A stretch of 6,967 bases of DNA from NCBI GenBank assembly GCA_016218905.1, contig JACRCS010000447.1, positions 1 through 6,967 on the forward strand, given 5' to 3'. The stretch is from Deltaproteobacteria bacterium. Its GTDB lineage: Bacteria; Desulfobacterota_C; Deferrisomatia; Deferrisomatales; JACRMM01. The translations under genes and the position numbers were made by a program. Of the stretch, positions 1 to 6,823 are shown piece by piece (within the stretch, counting starts at the first letter, position 1; every line of letters starts with the position of its first letter). The notes under the pieces were generated by a model. That model saw nothing but the letters and a program-made list of their open reading frames with translations. It searched no databases and was not told the DNA's origin.

Positions 1-1
1 G

Positions 2-295
2 AAGCTCGACCCCGAGCGCCGCGTCAACGTGGAGTGGGGAAAGGGCGAGATGGCGGCCCACCCCGTCAAGATCCGGGTGGCGTGCCAGGACCGGAAGGGC
101 ATGCTCGCCTCCCTGACGCAGACGCTCGCCCAGTTCGACGTCAACGTGGTCGGCGCCGACGTGAAGACCCACGTCGTGGGCCAGGCGGAGTGCAACTTCG
201 AGATCCTCGTCGAGAACACCGAGCGGCTCCAGAAGATCCTCGGCGCTCTGCAGGCCCTCAAGGGCGTCCACCAGGTCGTGCGGGTGAAGACGTAG
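2..295 (+). CDS. RelA/SpoT family (p)ppGpp synthetase/hydrolase, C-terminal fragment (ACT domain)
   Basis: This is the 3' end of a gene whose start lies left of the window; 97 residues and the TAG stop are visible. The fragment opens with [11 protein letters not shown], the short strand-rich segment that precedes the ACT domain in long RSH proteins. A complete ACT domain follows (about residues 20-97), with the hallmark start [19 protein letters not shown] and the strand [10 protein letters not shown]. In the family this domain is a regulatory module that tunes ppGpp synthesis and hydrolysis through the ribosome or ligands; the catalytic HD and synthetase domains are outside the window. RelA, SpoT and bifunctional Rel cannot be told apart from this tail, so no symbol is given. 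The last 38 bp overlap, tail to tail, the end of the molybdopterin subunit gene on the other strand, and I see no terminator between them. Confidence 0.87.
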   Translation, partial: KLDPERRVNVEWGKGEMAAHPVKIRVACQDRKGMLASLTQTLAQFDVNVVGADVKTHVVGQAECNFEILVENTERLQKILGALQALKGVHQVVRVKT

Positions 296-2492
296 GGCCG
301 CGGGGGGCCTCCTCGCCTCCCAGCGCGCCTTTCACCTCCTCCGGCGTCATCGGCAGCCGCCGCAGCCTCGCGCCCGTGGCCGCGAAGACCGCGTTGGCCA
401 CCGCCGGGGCGATGGGTGGCACGCCGGGCTCGCCCACCCCGCCGGGGGGCTCCCGACTCGGCACGAGATGCACTTCGACCCTCGGCATCTCGGGCAGGCG
501 CAGCATCCGGTAATCGTGGAAGTTCGACTGCTCGACGCGGCCCTCCTTGAAAGTGATGGCGCCGTAGAGTGTGGCGGTGAGCCCGAAGGCGACCGCGCCC
601 TGCATTTGCGCCTCTACGGTCAGGGGGTTCACCACGGTGCCGCAGTCCACGGCGCACACGACCCGGTGCACCCGCACCTTTCCCTTGGGCTCGACCGAGA
701 CCTCCGCCACCTGCGCGACGAAGCTCTTGAACGACTCGTGCACCGCGATGCCCATGGCCCGGCCCTCGCCGAGGGGTTTGCCCCAGCCCGCCCGGTCCGC
801 CACGAGCTCCAGGACGGCGCGGTGGCGCGGATGCCCGGCGAGCAGACTCCGGCGGTACTCAAAGGGGTCTCGGCCCGCCGCGTGGGCGAGCTCGTCCAGG
901 AACCCCTCGACCGCGAACGCCGTGAAGGAGTGCCCCACCGACCGCCACCACAGGACCGGGATCCCGGGCCGGGGGCTGTGGAGGTCGACGAGCACGTGGG
1001 GCACGGCGTAGGGGAGATCAGCGGCACCTTCGACGGAGGTCTCGTCGATACCGTCCTTCACCATGCTGGACTCGAAGGGCGTCCCCGCGAGGATCGAGGG
1101 CACCACGATCCGGTGTGTCCAGGCGACCGGGCGGCCCTCCGCGTCGAGCCCCGCGGCGAGCGCGCTCACGCTCATGGGTCGGTAGAACCCGCCGCGGGTG
1201 TCGTCGTCGCGGGTCCACACGACCTTGACCGGCGCAGCCACGGCCTTCGCCACCTGGACCGCCTCCCTCACGAAGTCCGAGGCCGGATTGGCTCGGCGGC
1301 CGAAGCCGCCGCCGAGAAAGGTCGTATGAATCTGGACCTGCTCGGGCTTCAATCCCGCGACCTGGGCGGCCGCGCCCCGATCTACGGTCTGAAACTGCGT
1401 GCCGGTCCAGATCTCGCAGGCGTCGGGCGTCAGTTCCACCGTGCAGTTCAACGGCTCCATGGCGGCGTGGGCCAGGTATGGCACCTCGTAGACGGCCTCG
1501 AGCCGCTTCGCGGCCGATGCAAGTGCCTCAGCAGCCTTGCCGTCGTGCCGAGCCACGGCGCCCGGGTCTTTCGCGAGCGCGAAGAACTGCTCCCGGAGCC
1601 CAGCGGTCGACAACGCCGTGGTCGGGCCCGGGTCCCACTCCACCGAGAGGGCATCGCGGCCCAGGCGGGCCGCCCAGAAGCTGGTAGCGGCTACCGCCAC
1701 GCCGGTGTCCACGGCCACGACGGCCTTCACGCCGGGCACGGCTGCGGCCCTGGCGCCGTCGAACCCCTTCAGCCGGGCACCGAACACCGGTGGCCGGGCC
1801 AGCACGGCCGTGAGCAGGCCGGCCCGGCGCACGTCGAGACCGAAGGTTGCCGCGCCGACGACCTTCTCGGGGCTGTCGAGGCGCTTCGTCGGCCGCCCGA
1901 TGAGCTGGAACTCCTTCGGGTCCTTGAGCGTTACGTCCTTCGGGGGCACGCGCCGGGCCGCGCGGTCGGCGAGCTGACCGAAGGACAGCCGCCGCCGGCT
2001 CCGGGCGTGGATCACGAATCCCTTCTCGGCCCGGCACTCCCCGGGGGAAACCTTCCACGTCTCGGCGGCCGCTGCCACGAGCATCTCGCGGGCCGTGGCG
2101 CCCGCCCGGCGGAGCTGGTCGAAGGAAGACCAGACGCTGCTGCTCCCCCCGGTCATCTGCATCCCGAAGGCGGTGTGGTCGTATGCCAGATCCACGAGAG
2201 CGGCCCGAACCCGGACTCTCTTCCAGTCCGCCTCGAGCTCCTCGGCCACGAGCAGCGGCAGGGACGTGAAGACGCCCTGGCCCATCTCGGACTTGCCGAC
2301 CACGATCGTGATCGAGTCGTCGCGCCCGATCCGCAGGAAGGCGTTGGGCGCGAAGGGCGCCCCCTCGCTCGTGCCGGCCGCTTCCGCGCGCCTTCCGGCG
2401 CCGCCTAGGCGCAGGCCGATGATGAGCCCTCCGCCCAGGACCGCTCCGACCCTGAGAAAGTCCCGGCGCGAGGTCGGGGTCGTCGGGATCAT
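258..2492 (-). CDS. Molybdopterin-binding large subunit of an isoquinoline 1-oxidoreductase/aldehyde oxidase-type enzyme (xanthine dehydrogenase family), Tat-exported
   Basis: The product is 744 residues, about the usual size for IorB-type subunits. It should hydroxylate an aldehyde or N-heterocycle using water, at a molybdenum cofactor. Residues 8-39 form a Tat signal (SRRDFLRV, a hydrophobic stretch, then AEA), so the folded enzyme is probably exported. Cofactor-binding motifs are GKSEMGQG (66-73), TGGSSSVW (114-121), MEPLNCTV (345-352), GGGFGRR (394-400), WWRSVGHS (515-522) and VDCGTVVNP (615-623). GVGEPG (685-690) supplies the expected catalytic Glu688. The ATG is chosen because it begins the Tat signal, overlaps the preceding stop (ATGA) and has a GGGAGG Shine-Dalgarno at 2499-2504, six bases away. 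The open frame continues upstream to 2849, but that part is only a shadow of the small-subunit gene. After the usual family end (about residue 714) there is a Gly/Pro/Arg-rich tail of some 30 residues whose last part overlaps relA/spoT. The substrate cannot be read from sequence; the family match is strong. Confidence 0.93.
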   Translation of the reverse strand: MIPTTPTSRRDFLRVGAVLGGGLIIGLRLGGAGRRAEAAGTSEGAPFAPNAFLRIGRDDSITIVVGKSEMGQGVFTSLPLLVAEELEADWKRVRVRAALVDLAYDHTAFGMQMTGGSSSVWSSFDQLRRAGATAREMLVAAAAETWKVSPGECRAEKGFVIHARSRRRLSFGQLADRAARRVPPKDVTLKDPKEFQLIGRPTKRLDSPEKVVGAATFGLDVRRAGLLTAVLARPPVFGARLKGFDGARAAAVPGVKAVVAVDTGVAVAATSFWAARLGRDALSVEWDPGPTTALSTAGLREQFFALAKDPGAVARHDGKAAEALASAAKRLEAVYEVPYLAHAAMEPLNCTVELTPDACEIWTGTQFQTVDRGAAAQVAGLKPEQVQIHTTFLGGGFGRRANPASDFVREAVQVAKAVAAPVKVVWTRDDDTRGGFYRPMSVSALAAGLDAEGRPVAWTHRIVVPSILAGTPFESSMVKDGIDETSVEGAADLPYAVPHVLVDLHSPRPGIPVLWWRSVGHSFTAFAVEGFLDELAHAAGRDPFEYRRSLLAGHPRHRAVLELVADRAGWGKPLGEGRAMGIAVHESFKSFVAQVAEVSVEPKGKVRVHRVVCAVDCGTVVNPLTVEAQMQGAVAFGLTATLYGAITFKEGRVEQSNFHDYRMLRLPEMPRVEVHLVPSREPPGGVGEPGVPPIAPAVANAVFAATGARLRRLPMTPEEVKGALGGEEAPRGPTSSPARPGGRP

Positions 2493-2959
2493 CGGCCACC
2501 TCCCTTCTTCATCGCGTCCGCGGCCCGGTGGATCGCCTTCCGGATGCGCTGGTAGGTCCCGCAGCGGCAGAGCAGGCCGCCCAGGGTCCGATCGATGTCG
2601 GCGTCCGTGGGGGACGGGTTTCGGGCCAACAGTGCCGCGGCGGCCATGATGTGGCCCGGCTGGCAGTACCCGCACTGGACCACATCCTCCTCGATCCAGG
2701 CCTTCTGCACGGGGTGGAGCCCCCCGGCTCCCAGTCCCTCGATGGTCACCACCCTCCTGCCCGCTGCCTCCGAAACGGGCGTCACGCAGGAGCGGATCGC
2801 CTCGCCGTCGAGGTGGACCGTGCACGCCCCGCACTGGGACTCTCCGCACCCGTACTTCGTTCCGGTGAGCCCGAGGGTGTCGCGCAGGACCCAGAGGAGG
2901 GGGGTGTCGGGGTCTACGTCGACCGAGTGCGCGGTTCCGTTGACCGTGAGCGCTACCAT
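2489..2959 (-). CDS. [2Fe-2S]-binding small subunit of an isoquinoline 1-oxidoreductase/aldehyde oxidase-type enzyme
   Basis: The 156-residue product is full length for the family and carries electrons from the molybdenum cofactor of the partner subunit. The N-terminal plant-type ferredoxin fold (about 1-75) has Cys38, Cys43, Cys46 and Cys58 in the CGESQCGAC pattern. The C-terminal helical domain (about 80-156) holds the second cluster: CGYC at 96-99 and CRC at 131-133, with the typical QCGYCQPGH and LCRCGTY contexts. There is no signal peptide, so it probably leaves the cell folded with the Tat-bearing large subunit, as in related enzymes. The start is fixed by a strong AAAGGAGG Shine-Dalgarno at 2965-2972, five bases before the ATG. 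Its TGA overlaps the ATG of the large subunit by four bases, so the two are almost certainly translationally coupled in a 1:1 complex. It lies 74 bp after the kinase gene on the same strand. An open frame continues upstream to 4435 but is a kinase-gene shadow. Confidence 0.95.
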   Translation of the reverse strand: MVALTVNGTAHSVDVDPDTPLLWVLRDTLGLTGTKYGCGESQCGACTVHLDGEAIRSCVTPVSEAAGRRVVTIEGLGAGGLHPVQKAWIEEDVVQCGYCQPGHIMAAAALLARNPSPTDADIDRTLGGLLCRCGTYQRIRKAIHRAADAMKKGGGR

Positions 2960-2964
2960 GGAAG

Positions 2965-2972
2965 CCTCCTTT
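2965..2972 (-). promoter_or_regulatory. Shine-Dalgarno of the [2Fe-2S] subunit gene
   Basis: AAAGGAGG lies five bases before the ATG at 2959. It is the best ribosome binding site in the minus-strand gene set, and it suggests the enzyme pair is translated efficiently and independently of the kinase gene upstream. It also decides the start, because the frame is open far upstream. Confidence 0.8.
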
Positions 2973-3033
2973 GCCGAGCGGCGCAGGCGGGAAGCGGGTA
3001 TGGCCGCCCAGGCTAGGAGACGGCGGTCAATCG

Positions 3034-5304
3034 TCAAGTGCCTCGGCCGTCCAGCACGTCCCGGACCTTGGCCCGAAGGGCCTCCTGGGCGAAGGGTTTG
3101 GCAAGGAAATGGGCGCTTGGTTCCAGCACGCATCGGGTTCCGAGATCGCTGCCTGGGTAGCCGGAGATGTACAGGACCCGAAGGGTGGGGTGGAGGGCCT
3201 GAAGCTTTGCCCCGAGCTCCGGCCCGGCCACGCCGGGCATCACCACGTCGGTGATCAGCAGGTGGACGGGGTCGGGGTCGCCGGCCACGAGCCGGCAGGC
3301 CTCTTCCGCCCCGGTGGCCTCCAGCACCCGGTAGCCGCTGCGCCGCAAGGCAGACACGATCACGCCGCGCACCGGCTCCTCGTCCTCCACCACGAGGATC
3401 CGCTCCACACCCCCCGGCGCCGCTCCGTTGGCCGCGCAGGCGGTCGCGCTGCGCGGTTCGGCCCTGGGCAGGTACACGGTGAACGTGCTCCCGAGGCCCG
3501 GCGCGCTCTCCACGTCGACGTACCCGTGACTCTGCTTCACGATTCCATAGACCGTGGCGAGCCCGAGGCCGGTGCCCTGCTCCGGCCCCTTCGTGGTAAA
3601 GAAGGGCTCGAAGATCCGCGCCAGGATCTGGGGCTCCATGCCCGTGCCTGTGTCCGAGACGGCGAACGTGGCGTAGGAACCCGGCTCGAGGCCGGGCCGG
3701 CGGCGCTCCGGGCCGACTTCGACGTTCGCGGTGCGGACCGTGAGCCGTCCCCCTCGCAGCATGGCGTCTCGCGCGTTGACCGCTAGATTCATGAGGACCT
3801 GCTCTACCTGCCCAGGGTCCGCGGCGACCGGCCACAGCGCCTGGGCAGGCTCCACCGTGAGCTCGATGTCTTCGCCGATCAGGCGGCGCAGCATCTTGGC
3901 GAGGTTCTGGACGAGGGCGTTCACGTCGACCGTGACCACCTGGAACACCTGCTGGCGACTGAAGGCCAGGAGCTGGCGGGTGAGGCCGGCGGCCCGTTGG
4001 CCTGCCCCCAGGATCTGCTCCAGTTGCTGGAGCAGCTGGCTGCCGGGTGCCGCGTCGTCCCGTGCGAGCTCGGACATCCCGAGGATGATGGTCAGGAGGT
4101 TGTTGAAGTCGTGGGCCACGCCCCCGGCGAGGCGGCCCACGGCCTCCATCTTCTGGGCTTGGCGCAGCTGGTCCTGGAGCTGTTTCCGCTCGGTGATGTC
4201 TTCGACCACCGAAAGGGCGCCGACGATGTTCCCATCGCTGTCGCGCAGCGGCGCGGTCGAAACGGAGAGGTCCACGGGCGAGCCGTCCTTGCGCTGGCGC
4301 CGAGCCTCGAAGCCGGTGAAACCGCGGCCGGCGAACACCTCTGTCCGCAGTGCCCGGAACTCCTCGACCTTGTCGGACGGCACGATGGGTAGAAAGTGCC
4401 CCATGGCCTCTTCTTCGGTCCAACCGAAGGTCCACTCGGCGGCCGGGTTCCAGAAGAGCACCCGGCCATCCGGGTCGACGGAGAACATCGGCAGGGGAGA
4501 GGCCTGGAACACCGCCTCCAACCTGCTGTGGGCTTCCTGGAGAGCGTCTTCGGCCCGTTTGCGGTGGGTGAGGTCCTGCAGCGTCTCGATGGCGCCTACG
4601 ACGCGCCCCCTCCCGTCCTTCAGCGGCGCCGCGTCAAAGCCGATGTACCGGGTGCGCCCCGCTGCGTCGGTGAACCACCGCTCCCCGCGGAGCGCCTCGG
4701 CGTTCAGGGGCGACTGGTCGAGGACCCGGTACTGGCCGGCGTCCGGCGCGCCGCCTTCGAGCACTGCGTCGGCCAGGCACGGCCGCCGCTCGGGATAGAA
4801 CGCCGTCCAGTGGTCGCCCGTGCCCACGACCCGCGCGGCGGCCACTCCCGTGAGCGCCTCGCACGCGCGGTTCCAGAACAGGACTCGGTGGGAGGCGTCG
4901 ATGACGAAGCTCGCGACCGCCGAGCTCGCGACCAGGGACTCGAAGAACTCCTTCGCGACTCTCAGCTCCTCCTGGGCCCGAGCCCGCTCGGCCACTTCGG
5001 CTGACAGCGCAGCGGTGCGCTCCGCGACCCGCCGTTCGAGCGTGTCGCGCAGAGCCTGCAGTTGCTCCAGGGTCGACGCCTTGGACGCCAGTTCCCGGCG
5101 CATCGGACGCACCCAGGTCCATAGGACCAGGGGGATCATCATCCCCGCGAGGAGCAGGCCGTCCACCAGGCTGGCCGCCCACGCGGAGAGAGGGGGGGCG
5201 GCCGAAAGGCCGAGCATTACTGCCGCCTCGGCGAGGAACACGGTCGCCGGGACGAGGAGGAGCACGGGAAGTCTCTTCATGACGAACTGTTGCGGCGGGC
5301 TCAC
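3034..5304 (-). CDS. Membrane-anchored hybrid sensor histidine kinase (2 TM, coiled coil, PAS-PAS, HisKA, HATPase, REC)
   Basis: The product is 756 residues from a GTG start. Two hydrophobic segments (about 11-33 and 43-65) are joined by a very short loop, so there is no real periplasmic sensor domain. A charged helical linker, probably coiled coil, spans 70-118. PAS domain 1 (about 118-250) and PAS domain 2 (about 258-375) follow; each has the V-L-F-W-N motif and ends in an ED/QDLT-type boundary. The dimerisation domain has the phospho-acceptor His398 in [11 protein letters not shown]. The ATPase domain has the N box around Asn506-Asn510, DTGTGM (551-556), FEPFFTTK (565-572) and GTGLGL (577-582). 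The C-terminal receiver (635-756) has acidic Asp641/Glu642, phospho-acceptor Asp686 in ITDVVMPG, and Lys736. All catalytic residues are intact. The GTG start overlaps the stop of the ferritin-like gene (GTGA), implying translational coupling; ATG at 5280 (residue 9) is an alternative, and neither has a good Shine-Dalgarno. The signal and the downstream partner are unknown. No DNA-binding regulator is in the window. Confidence 0.94.
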   Translation of the reverse strand: MSPPQQFVMKRLPVLLLVPATVFLAEAAVMLGLSAAPPLSAWAASLVDGLLLAGMMIPLVLWTWVRPMRRELASKASTLEQLQALRDTLERRVAERTAALSAEVAERARAQEELRVAKEFFESLVASSAVASFVIDASHRVLFWNRACEALTGVAAARVVGTGDHWTAFYPERRPCLADAVLEGGAPDAGQYRVLDQSPLNAEALRGERWFTDAAGRTRYIGFDAAPLKDGRGRVVGAIETLQDLTHRKRAEDALQEAHSRLEAVFQASPLPMFSVDPDGRVLFWNPAAEWTFGWTEEEAMGHFLPIVPSDKVEEFRALRTEVFAGRGFTGFEARRQRKDGSPVDLSVSTAPLRDSDGNIVGALSVVEDITERKQLQDQLRQAQKMEAVGRLAGGVAHDFNNLLTIILGMSELARDDAAPGSQLLQQLEQILGAGQRAAGLTRQLLAFSRQQVFQVVTVDVNALVQNLAKMLRRLIGEDIELTVEPAQALWPVAADPGQVEQVLMNLAVNARDAMLRGGRLTVRTANVEVGPERRRPGLEPGSYATFAVSDTGTGMEPQILARIFEPFFTTKGPEQGTGLGLATVYGIVKQSHGYVDVESAPGLGSTFTVYLPRAEPRSATACAANGAAPGGVERILVVEDEEPVRGVIVSALRRSGYRVLEATGAEEACRLVAGDPDPVHLLITDVVMPGVAGPELGAKLQALHPTLRVLYISGYPGSDLGTRCVLEPSAHFLAKPFAQEALRAKVRDVLDGRGT

Positions 5305-5519
5305 GGTTGGCCGAGCTTCGCCTTGAACAGCGCGTAGTGTTCTATGAGCGTCCGCTCGTGCTCCTGCTCTGCGACCGCGAGGTGTTCGAACATCGCCGCG
5401 AGCCGGGTGCCTGGCCCGGCCAGCGCGGCTCCCTCCCGGTACAGCGCCTGGGCCTCCGCCTCCTTTTCGATGCCCGCCTTGAACAGCTCGTAGAGCTTCT
5501 TCTCGGTCAACCCGGTCAT
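5301..5519 (-). CDS. Short ferritin-like (rubrerythrin/COG1633-type) protein, one helical hairpin
   Basis: A 72-residue product with two predicted long helices. The first contains KEAEAQALY: Glu20 lies seven residues before Tyr27, the spacing of the first Glu ligand and Tyr in rubrerythrins. The second contains FEHLAVAEQEHE, with Glu51 and His54 in the E-x-x-H diiron ligand pattern. Ferritin-like proteins usually have four helices and two such pairs; this one has a single pair, so it would have to dimerise to make a diiron site, as in the two-helix encapsulated ferritins (inference). It has no signal peptide or Cys. The start is the ATG preceded by AGGGAGG at 5524-5530, four bases away. The frame is open further upstream to 5636, and ATG at 5567 is an alternative. 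Its stop overlaps the kinase GTG start, so the two are probably co-translated. It may handle iron, oxygen or peroxide, or feed a signal to the kinase; none of these is shown by the sequence. Confidence 0.72.
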   Translation of the reverse strand: MTGLTEKKLYELFKAGIEKEAEAQALYREGAALAGPGTRLAAMFEHLAVAEQEHERTLIEHYALFKAKLGQP

Positions 5520-5523
5520 TTCG

Positions 5524-5530
5524 CCTCCCT
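5524..5530 (-). promoter_or_regulatory. Shine-Dalgarno that decides the ferritin-like start
   Basis: AGGGAGG sits four bases before the ATG at 5519. The same frame is open upstream through the tail of a hemerythrin relic, so this site is the main reason to place the start at 5519 rather than treat the protein as a fusion. Confidence 0.6.
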
Positions 5531-5808
5531 TCTCGGCCGCCGCGGTAAACGTCGTCCGGGCGCTCATTTCGCGCGGGCGCGGGGCCACGCGGTACTCGGC
5601 GTAGAGGGTGTCGATCTGCGAGACGTGCTGACCCACCAGCGCTTCAAGCAGGCCAGCAGGTCGGCAAACGCGTCGGGATCACCTGTCTTGAGCCGGGCCA
5701 TGAATTCGGCGAGCGCCCGGAGGATCGCGTTGTGGGCCTCAGCGCGCTCAGGGAGCGTGGGGTACGCGCAATGTGCGCCGCGGGGGGAGTCTAGACGAAC
5801 GCGAAGGG

Positions 5809-5842
5809 CGACGTCTGTCGGGAGATCCCGACAAAGCCGTCG
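5809..5842. repeat. Two-tier hairpin left of the fmdB promoter region
   Basis: A perfect 7-bp stem (TGTCGGG at 5816-5822 with CCCGACA at 5827-5833) closes an AGAT loop. An outer 5-bp stem (CGACG at 5809-5813 with CGTCG at 5838-5842) extends it after a small internal loop. There is no T run on either side, so it is not a standard terminator. It lies in the poorly conserved front part of the hemerythrin relic. It could be a regulatory dyad or simply degenerate GC-rich sequence. Confidence 0.45.
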
Positions 5843-5911
5843 GCGCCGGTAGATGGAGATGAGCGCCACCTGCAGGCGCCAGGCCCGGTGGACCAGGAGA
5901 TTCCCGCAGGA

Positions 5912-5940
5912 TTGCCGGACGCTCGGTGGAGGGCTATGTT
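5912..5940 (+). promoter_or_regulatory. Possible sigma-70-type promoter for fmdB
   Basis: TTGCCG (5912-5917) and TATGTT (5935-5940) are separated by exactly 17 bases; each matches four of six consensus positions. The -10 box ends 32 bases before the fmdB ATG, leaving room for a short leader with its ribosome binding site. I see no comparable pair reading leftward, so the promoter of the minus-strand genes is not located. In such GC-rich DNA a chance match is possible. Confidence 0.35.
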
Positions 5941-5972
5941 CACCACAGCGGGGGTGGGAAGGAGCGGCGACG

Positions 5973-6206
5973 ATGCCTGTCTACGAGTACCGATGCGAAA
6001 GTTGTGGGCATGCCTTCGAAGAACTGATCCTGCGAGGCCCGGAGCCGTCGGCGTGCCCGGTGTGCGGAAGCCCTGTGCACAAGCTCTTCTCTTCGTTCAG
6101 CTACCAGGCGGCCAACGAGGGCTGCGCCGATCTCCCGAAGGGCGAACAGCGTGACCTCTGCACGGAATGCCGGCGGGAGGGGGGGGCTTGCCCTCTCAGC
6201 GCGTGA
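5973..6206 (+). CDS. FmdB-family zinc ribbon protein
   Basis: A 77-residue product beginning with the family signature MPVYEYRCESCGHAFE. Two CxxC knuckles, Cys8/Cys11 and Cys28/Cys31, should bind one zinc ion; HKLFSSFSY follows as in other members. The family is named for a putative regulator of formamide/acetamide use, but its function is unproven in most bacteria. The C-terminal tail has four more cysteines (51, 63, 66, 73) that may form a second metal or disulfide site. The start is the ATG after AAGGAG (5959-5964), eight bases away; the frame is open upstream to 5853, but that part lacks family residues. The gene is divergent from the minus-strand set and is followed after 53 bp by a helical protein, probably in one transcript. 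A run of eight G at 6179-6186 lies near its end. Family assignment is firm; the cellular role is unknown. Confidence 0.9.
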   Translation: MPVYEYRCESCGHAFEELILRGPEPSACPVCGSPVHKLFSSFSYQAANEGCADLPKGEQRDLCTECRREGGACPLSA

Positions 6207-6259
6207 GCCGGCCGCAATCGCGCGCCGAAGCGAACGGAGCGGCGAGAAAGGAGCGAGAC

Positions 6260-6676
6260 ATGGGAGAGAGAGTCAAGGAGACAGCGGGAGAATACTCGCA
6301 TGAGCTTCGAGAGTTCGGAGGTAAGGCCTGGGAGGCGACGCGGCGAGCGGTATTCGCGGCCGGGACCCGTACGGCCCAGTACGGCAGGCGGGTGCAGCAG
6401 AGGTTGGATCTGGCGGCGGCGGACCGGCGAATCGATGCGCACTACCGGGACTTGGGGAGGAGGGTGTTCGACGCATTGCGGGAAGGCGATGGGGAGCTCC
6501 TTCTGCACCAGGAGATCCAGGACGTGGTCCGCACCTTGACGAAGTTGCACGAGGAGCGGGTCAGCCTTGTGCGAGGGGCCGAATCTGCAGCCGAAGTCGA
6601 CGAGGGCCAGCCACGCGAAGACATGCCGACTCCGGAAACCGAACTGCGGGCCGAGGAGGAGCAGCGTCACCAGTGA
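6260..6676 (+). CDS. Hypothetical 138-aa helical, charged protein
   Basis: I do not recognise a named family. The product has no Cys, no membrane segment and no signal peptide. It looks mostly helical: an N-terminal region (1-45) with spaced aromatic and small residues, then a highly charged helix-rich core (45-105) containing DRRIDAHYRDLGRRVFDAL and a second helix ending in KLHEERVSLV. An acidic, Pro/Glu-rich tail (110-138) is probably disordered. The Y-x2-LG-x2-VF pattern resembles many small uncharacterised coiled-coil proteins. The start is the ATG after AAAGGAG (6247-6253), six bases away. The same frame is open upstream to 6167, inside fmdB, but with poor protein character. Its position 53 bp after fmdB suggests co-transcription. 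Third-position G/C preference supports it as a real gene; function is unknown. Confidence 0.78.
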   Translation: MGERVKETAGEYSHELREFGGKAWEATRRAVFAAGTRTAQYGRRVQQRLDLAAADRRIDAHYRDLGRRVFDALREGDGELLLHQEIQDVVRTLTKLHEERVSLVRGAESAAEVDEGQPREDMPTPETELRAEEEQRHQ

Positions 6677-6690
6677 GGCGTTCTTCCTCT

Positions 6691-6709
6691 CCGAGGAGTT
6701 TCTCCTCGG
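6691..6709 (+). terminator. Strong hairpin after the fmdB-hypothetical pair
   Basis: A perfect 8-bp stem (CCGAGGAG with CTCCTCGG) around a TTT loop begins 14 bases after the stop codon of the 138-aa protein. Position and strength suggest a transcript end or an mRNA-protecting stem. No T run follows on either strand, so it is not a classical intrinsic terminator. The right arm overlaps a 10-bp palindrome, TCGGCGCCGA, at 6706-6715. Confidence 0.45.
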
Positions 6710-6747
6710 CGCCGAAGTGGAACGTTGTGTGTTGCCGCGCCGACTCC

Positions 6748-6771
6748 AGGAGCGCGTGGATCGACGCTCCT
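6748..6771. repeat. Small inverted repeat, 7-bp arms
   Basis: AGGAGCG (6748-6754) and CGCTCCT (6765-6771) form a perfect 7-bp stem with a 10-base loop. It is one of several stems in the non-coding right end and has no clear role on its own. Confidence 0.4.
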
Positions 6772-6823
6772 TCCTCCCCGGCGTCGAGCGCCGCTTCCAG
6801 GTATCATGCGGTCCCAAGCCTAG

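Larger units (their letters stand above)
5520..5869 (-). pseudogene. Truncated, frameshifted hemerythrin-like domain
   Basis: Two frames together spell the C-terminal half of a bacterial hemerythrin domain. The first frame (from a GTG at 5869) reads YPTLPERAEAH, then ALAEFMARLKTGDPDAFADL and LKRWWV. The next frame continues HVSQIDTLYAEYR. Joined, these match the usual YP-x4-H-x3-H helix and the closing W-x3-H-I-x3-D-x2-Y helix. The break lies at about 5627-5637: one extra G in the GGG run at 5631-5633 (read on the minus strand) would restore WWGQHVSQID. The first His of the third-helix pair is Arg here; the second His and the last His and Asp are kept. The N-terminal half, with the QH and HFxxEE motifs, is not found in any minus-strand frame up to about 5990. 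This looks like a decayed gene. A sequencing error in the G run could explain the frameshift but not the missing half. If the frame were repaired, it would read straight into the ferritin-like gene, so a former fusion is possible. Confidence 0.62.

Noticed and set aside
468..2408. A 646-codon open frame on the + strand opposite the molybdopterin subunit gene.
   Set aside because: It is antisense to a gene with all family motifs. The product is rich in His, Arg and Gly, has no domain, and is the usual shadow frame in GC-rich coding DNA.
2493..2849. An N-terminal extension of 119 residues on the molybdopterin subunit frame.
   Set aside because: It lies within the [2Fe-2S] subunit gene in another frame and would bury the Tat signal. 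The ATGA overlap and GGGAGG site mark the true start.
3013..3038. TTGAC-like boxes just after the kinase stop, as a possible promoter for the enzyme genes.
   Set aside because: No -10-like box lies at a suitable distance; the best candidates are at wrong spacing or match only three positions.
2960..4435. An open frame extending the [2Fe-2S] subunit upstream through the kinase gene.
   Set aside because: The extension is an out-of-frame shadow of the kinase ATPase and receiver domains, and a strong Shine-Dalgarno marks the real start at 2959.
3731..4798. A 355-codon + strand open frame opposite the kinase gene.
   Set aside because: It is Ser/Arg/Trp-rich with no recognisable domain and is antisense to intact PAS and kinase motifs.
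5199..5212. A CGGCC-GAAA-GGCCG hairpin.
   Set aside because: It lies within the coding sequence for the kinase membrane region, and short stems like this are expected by chance in GC-rich DNA.
6101..6817. A 238-codon minus-strand open frame covering the end of fmdB, the hypothetical gene and the hairpins.
   Set aside because: Its composition (Arg/Ser/Pro-rich) is that of a shadow frame. It lacks a ribosome binding site and runs antisense to two genes with good start signals.
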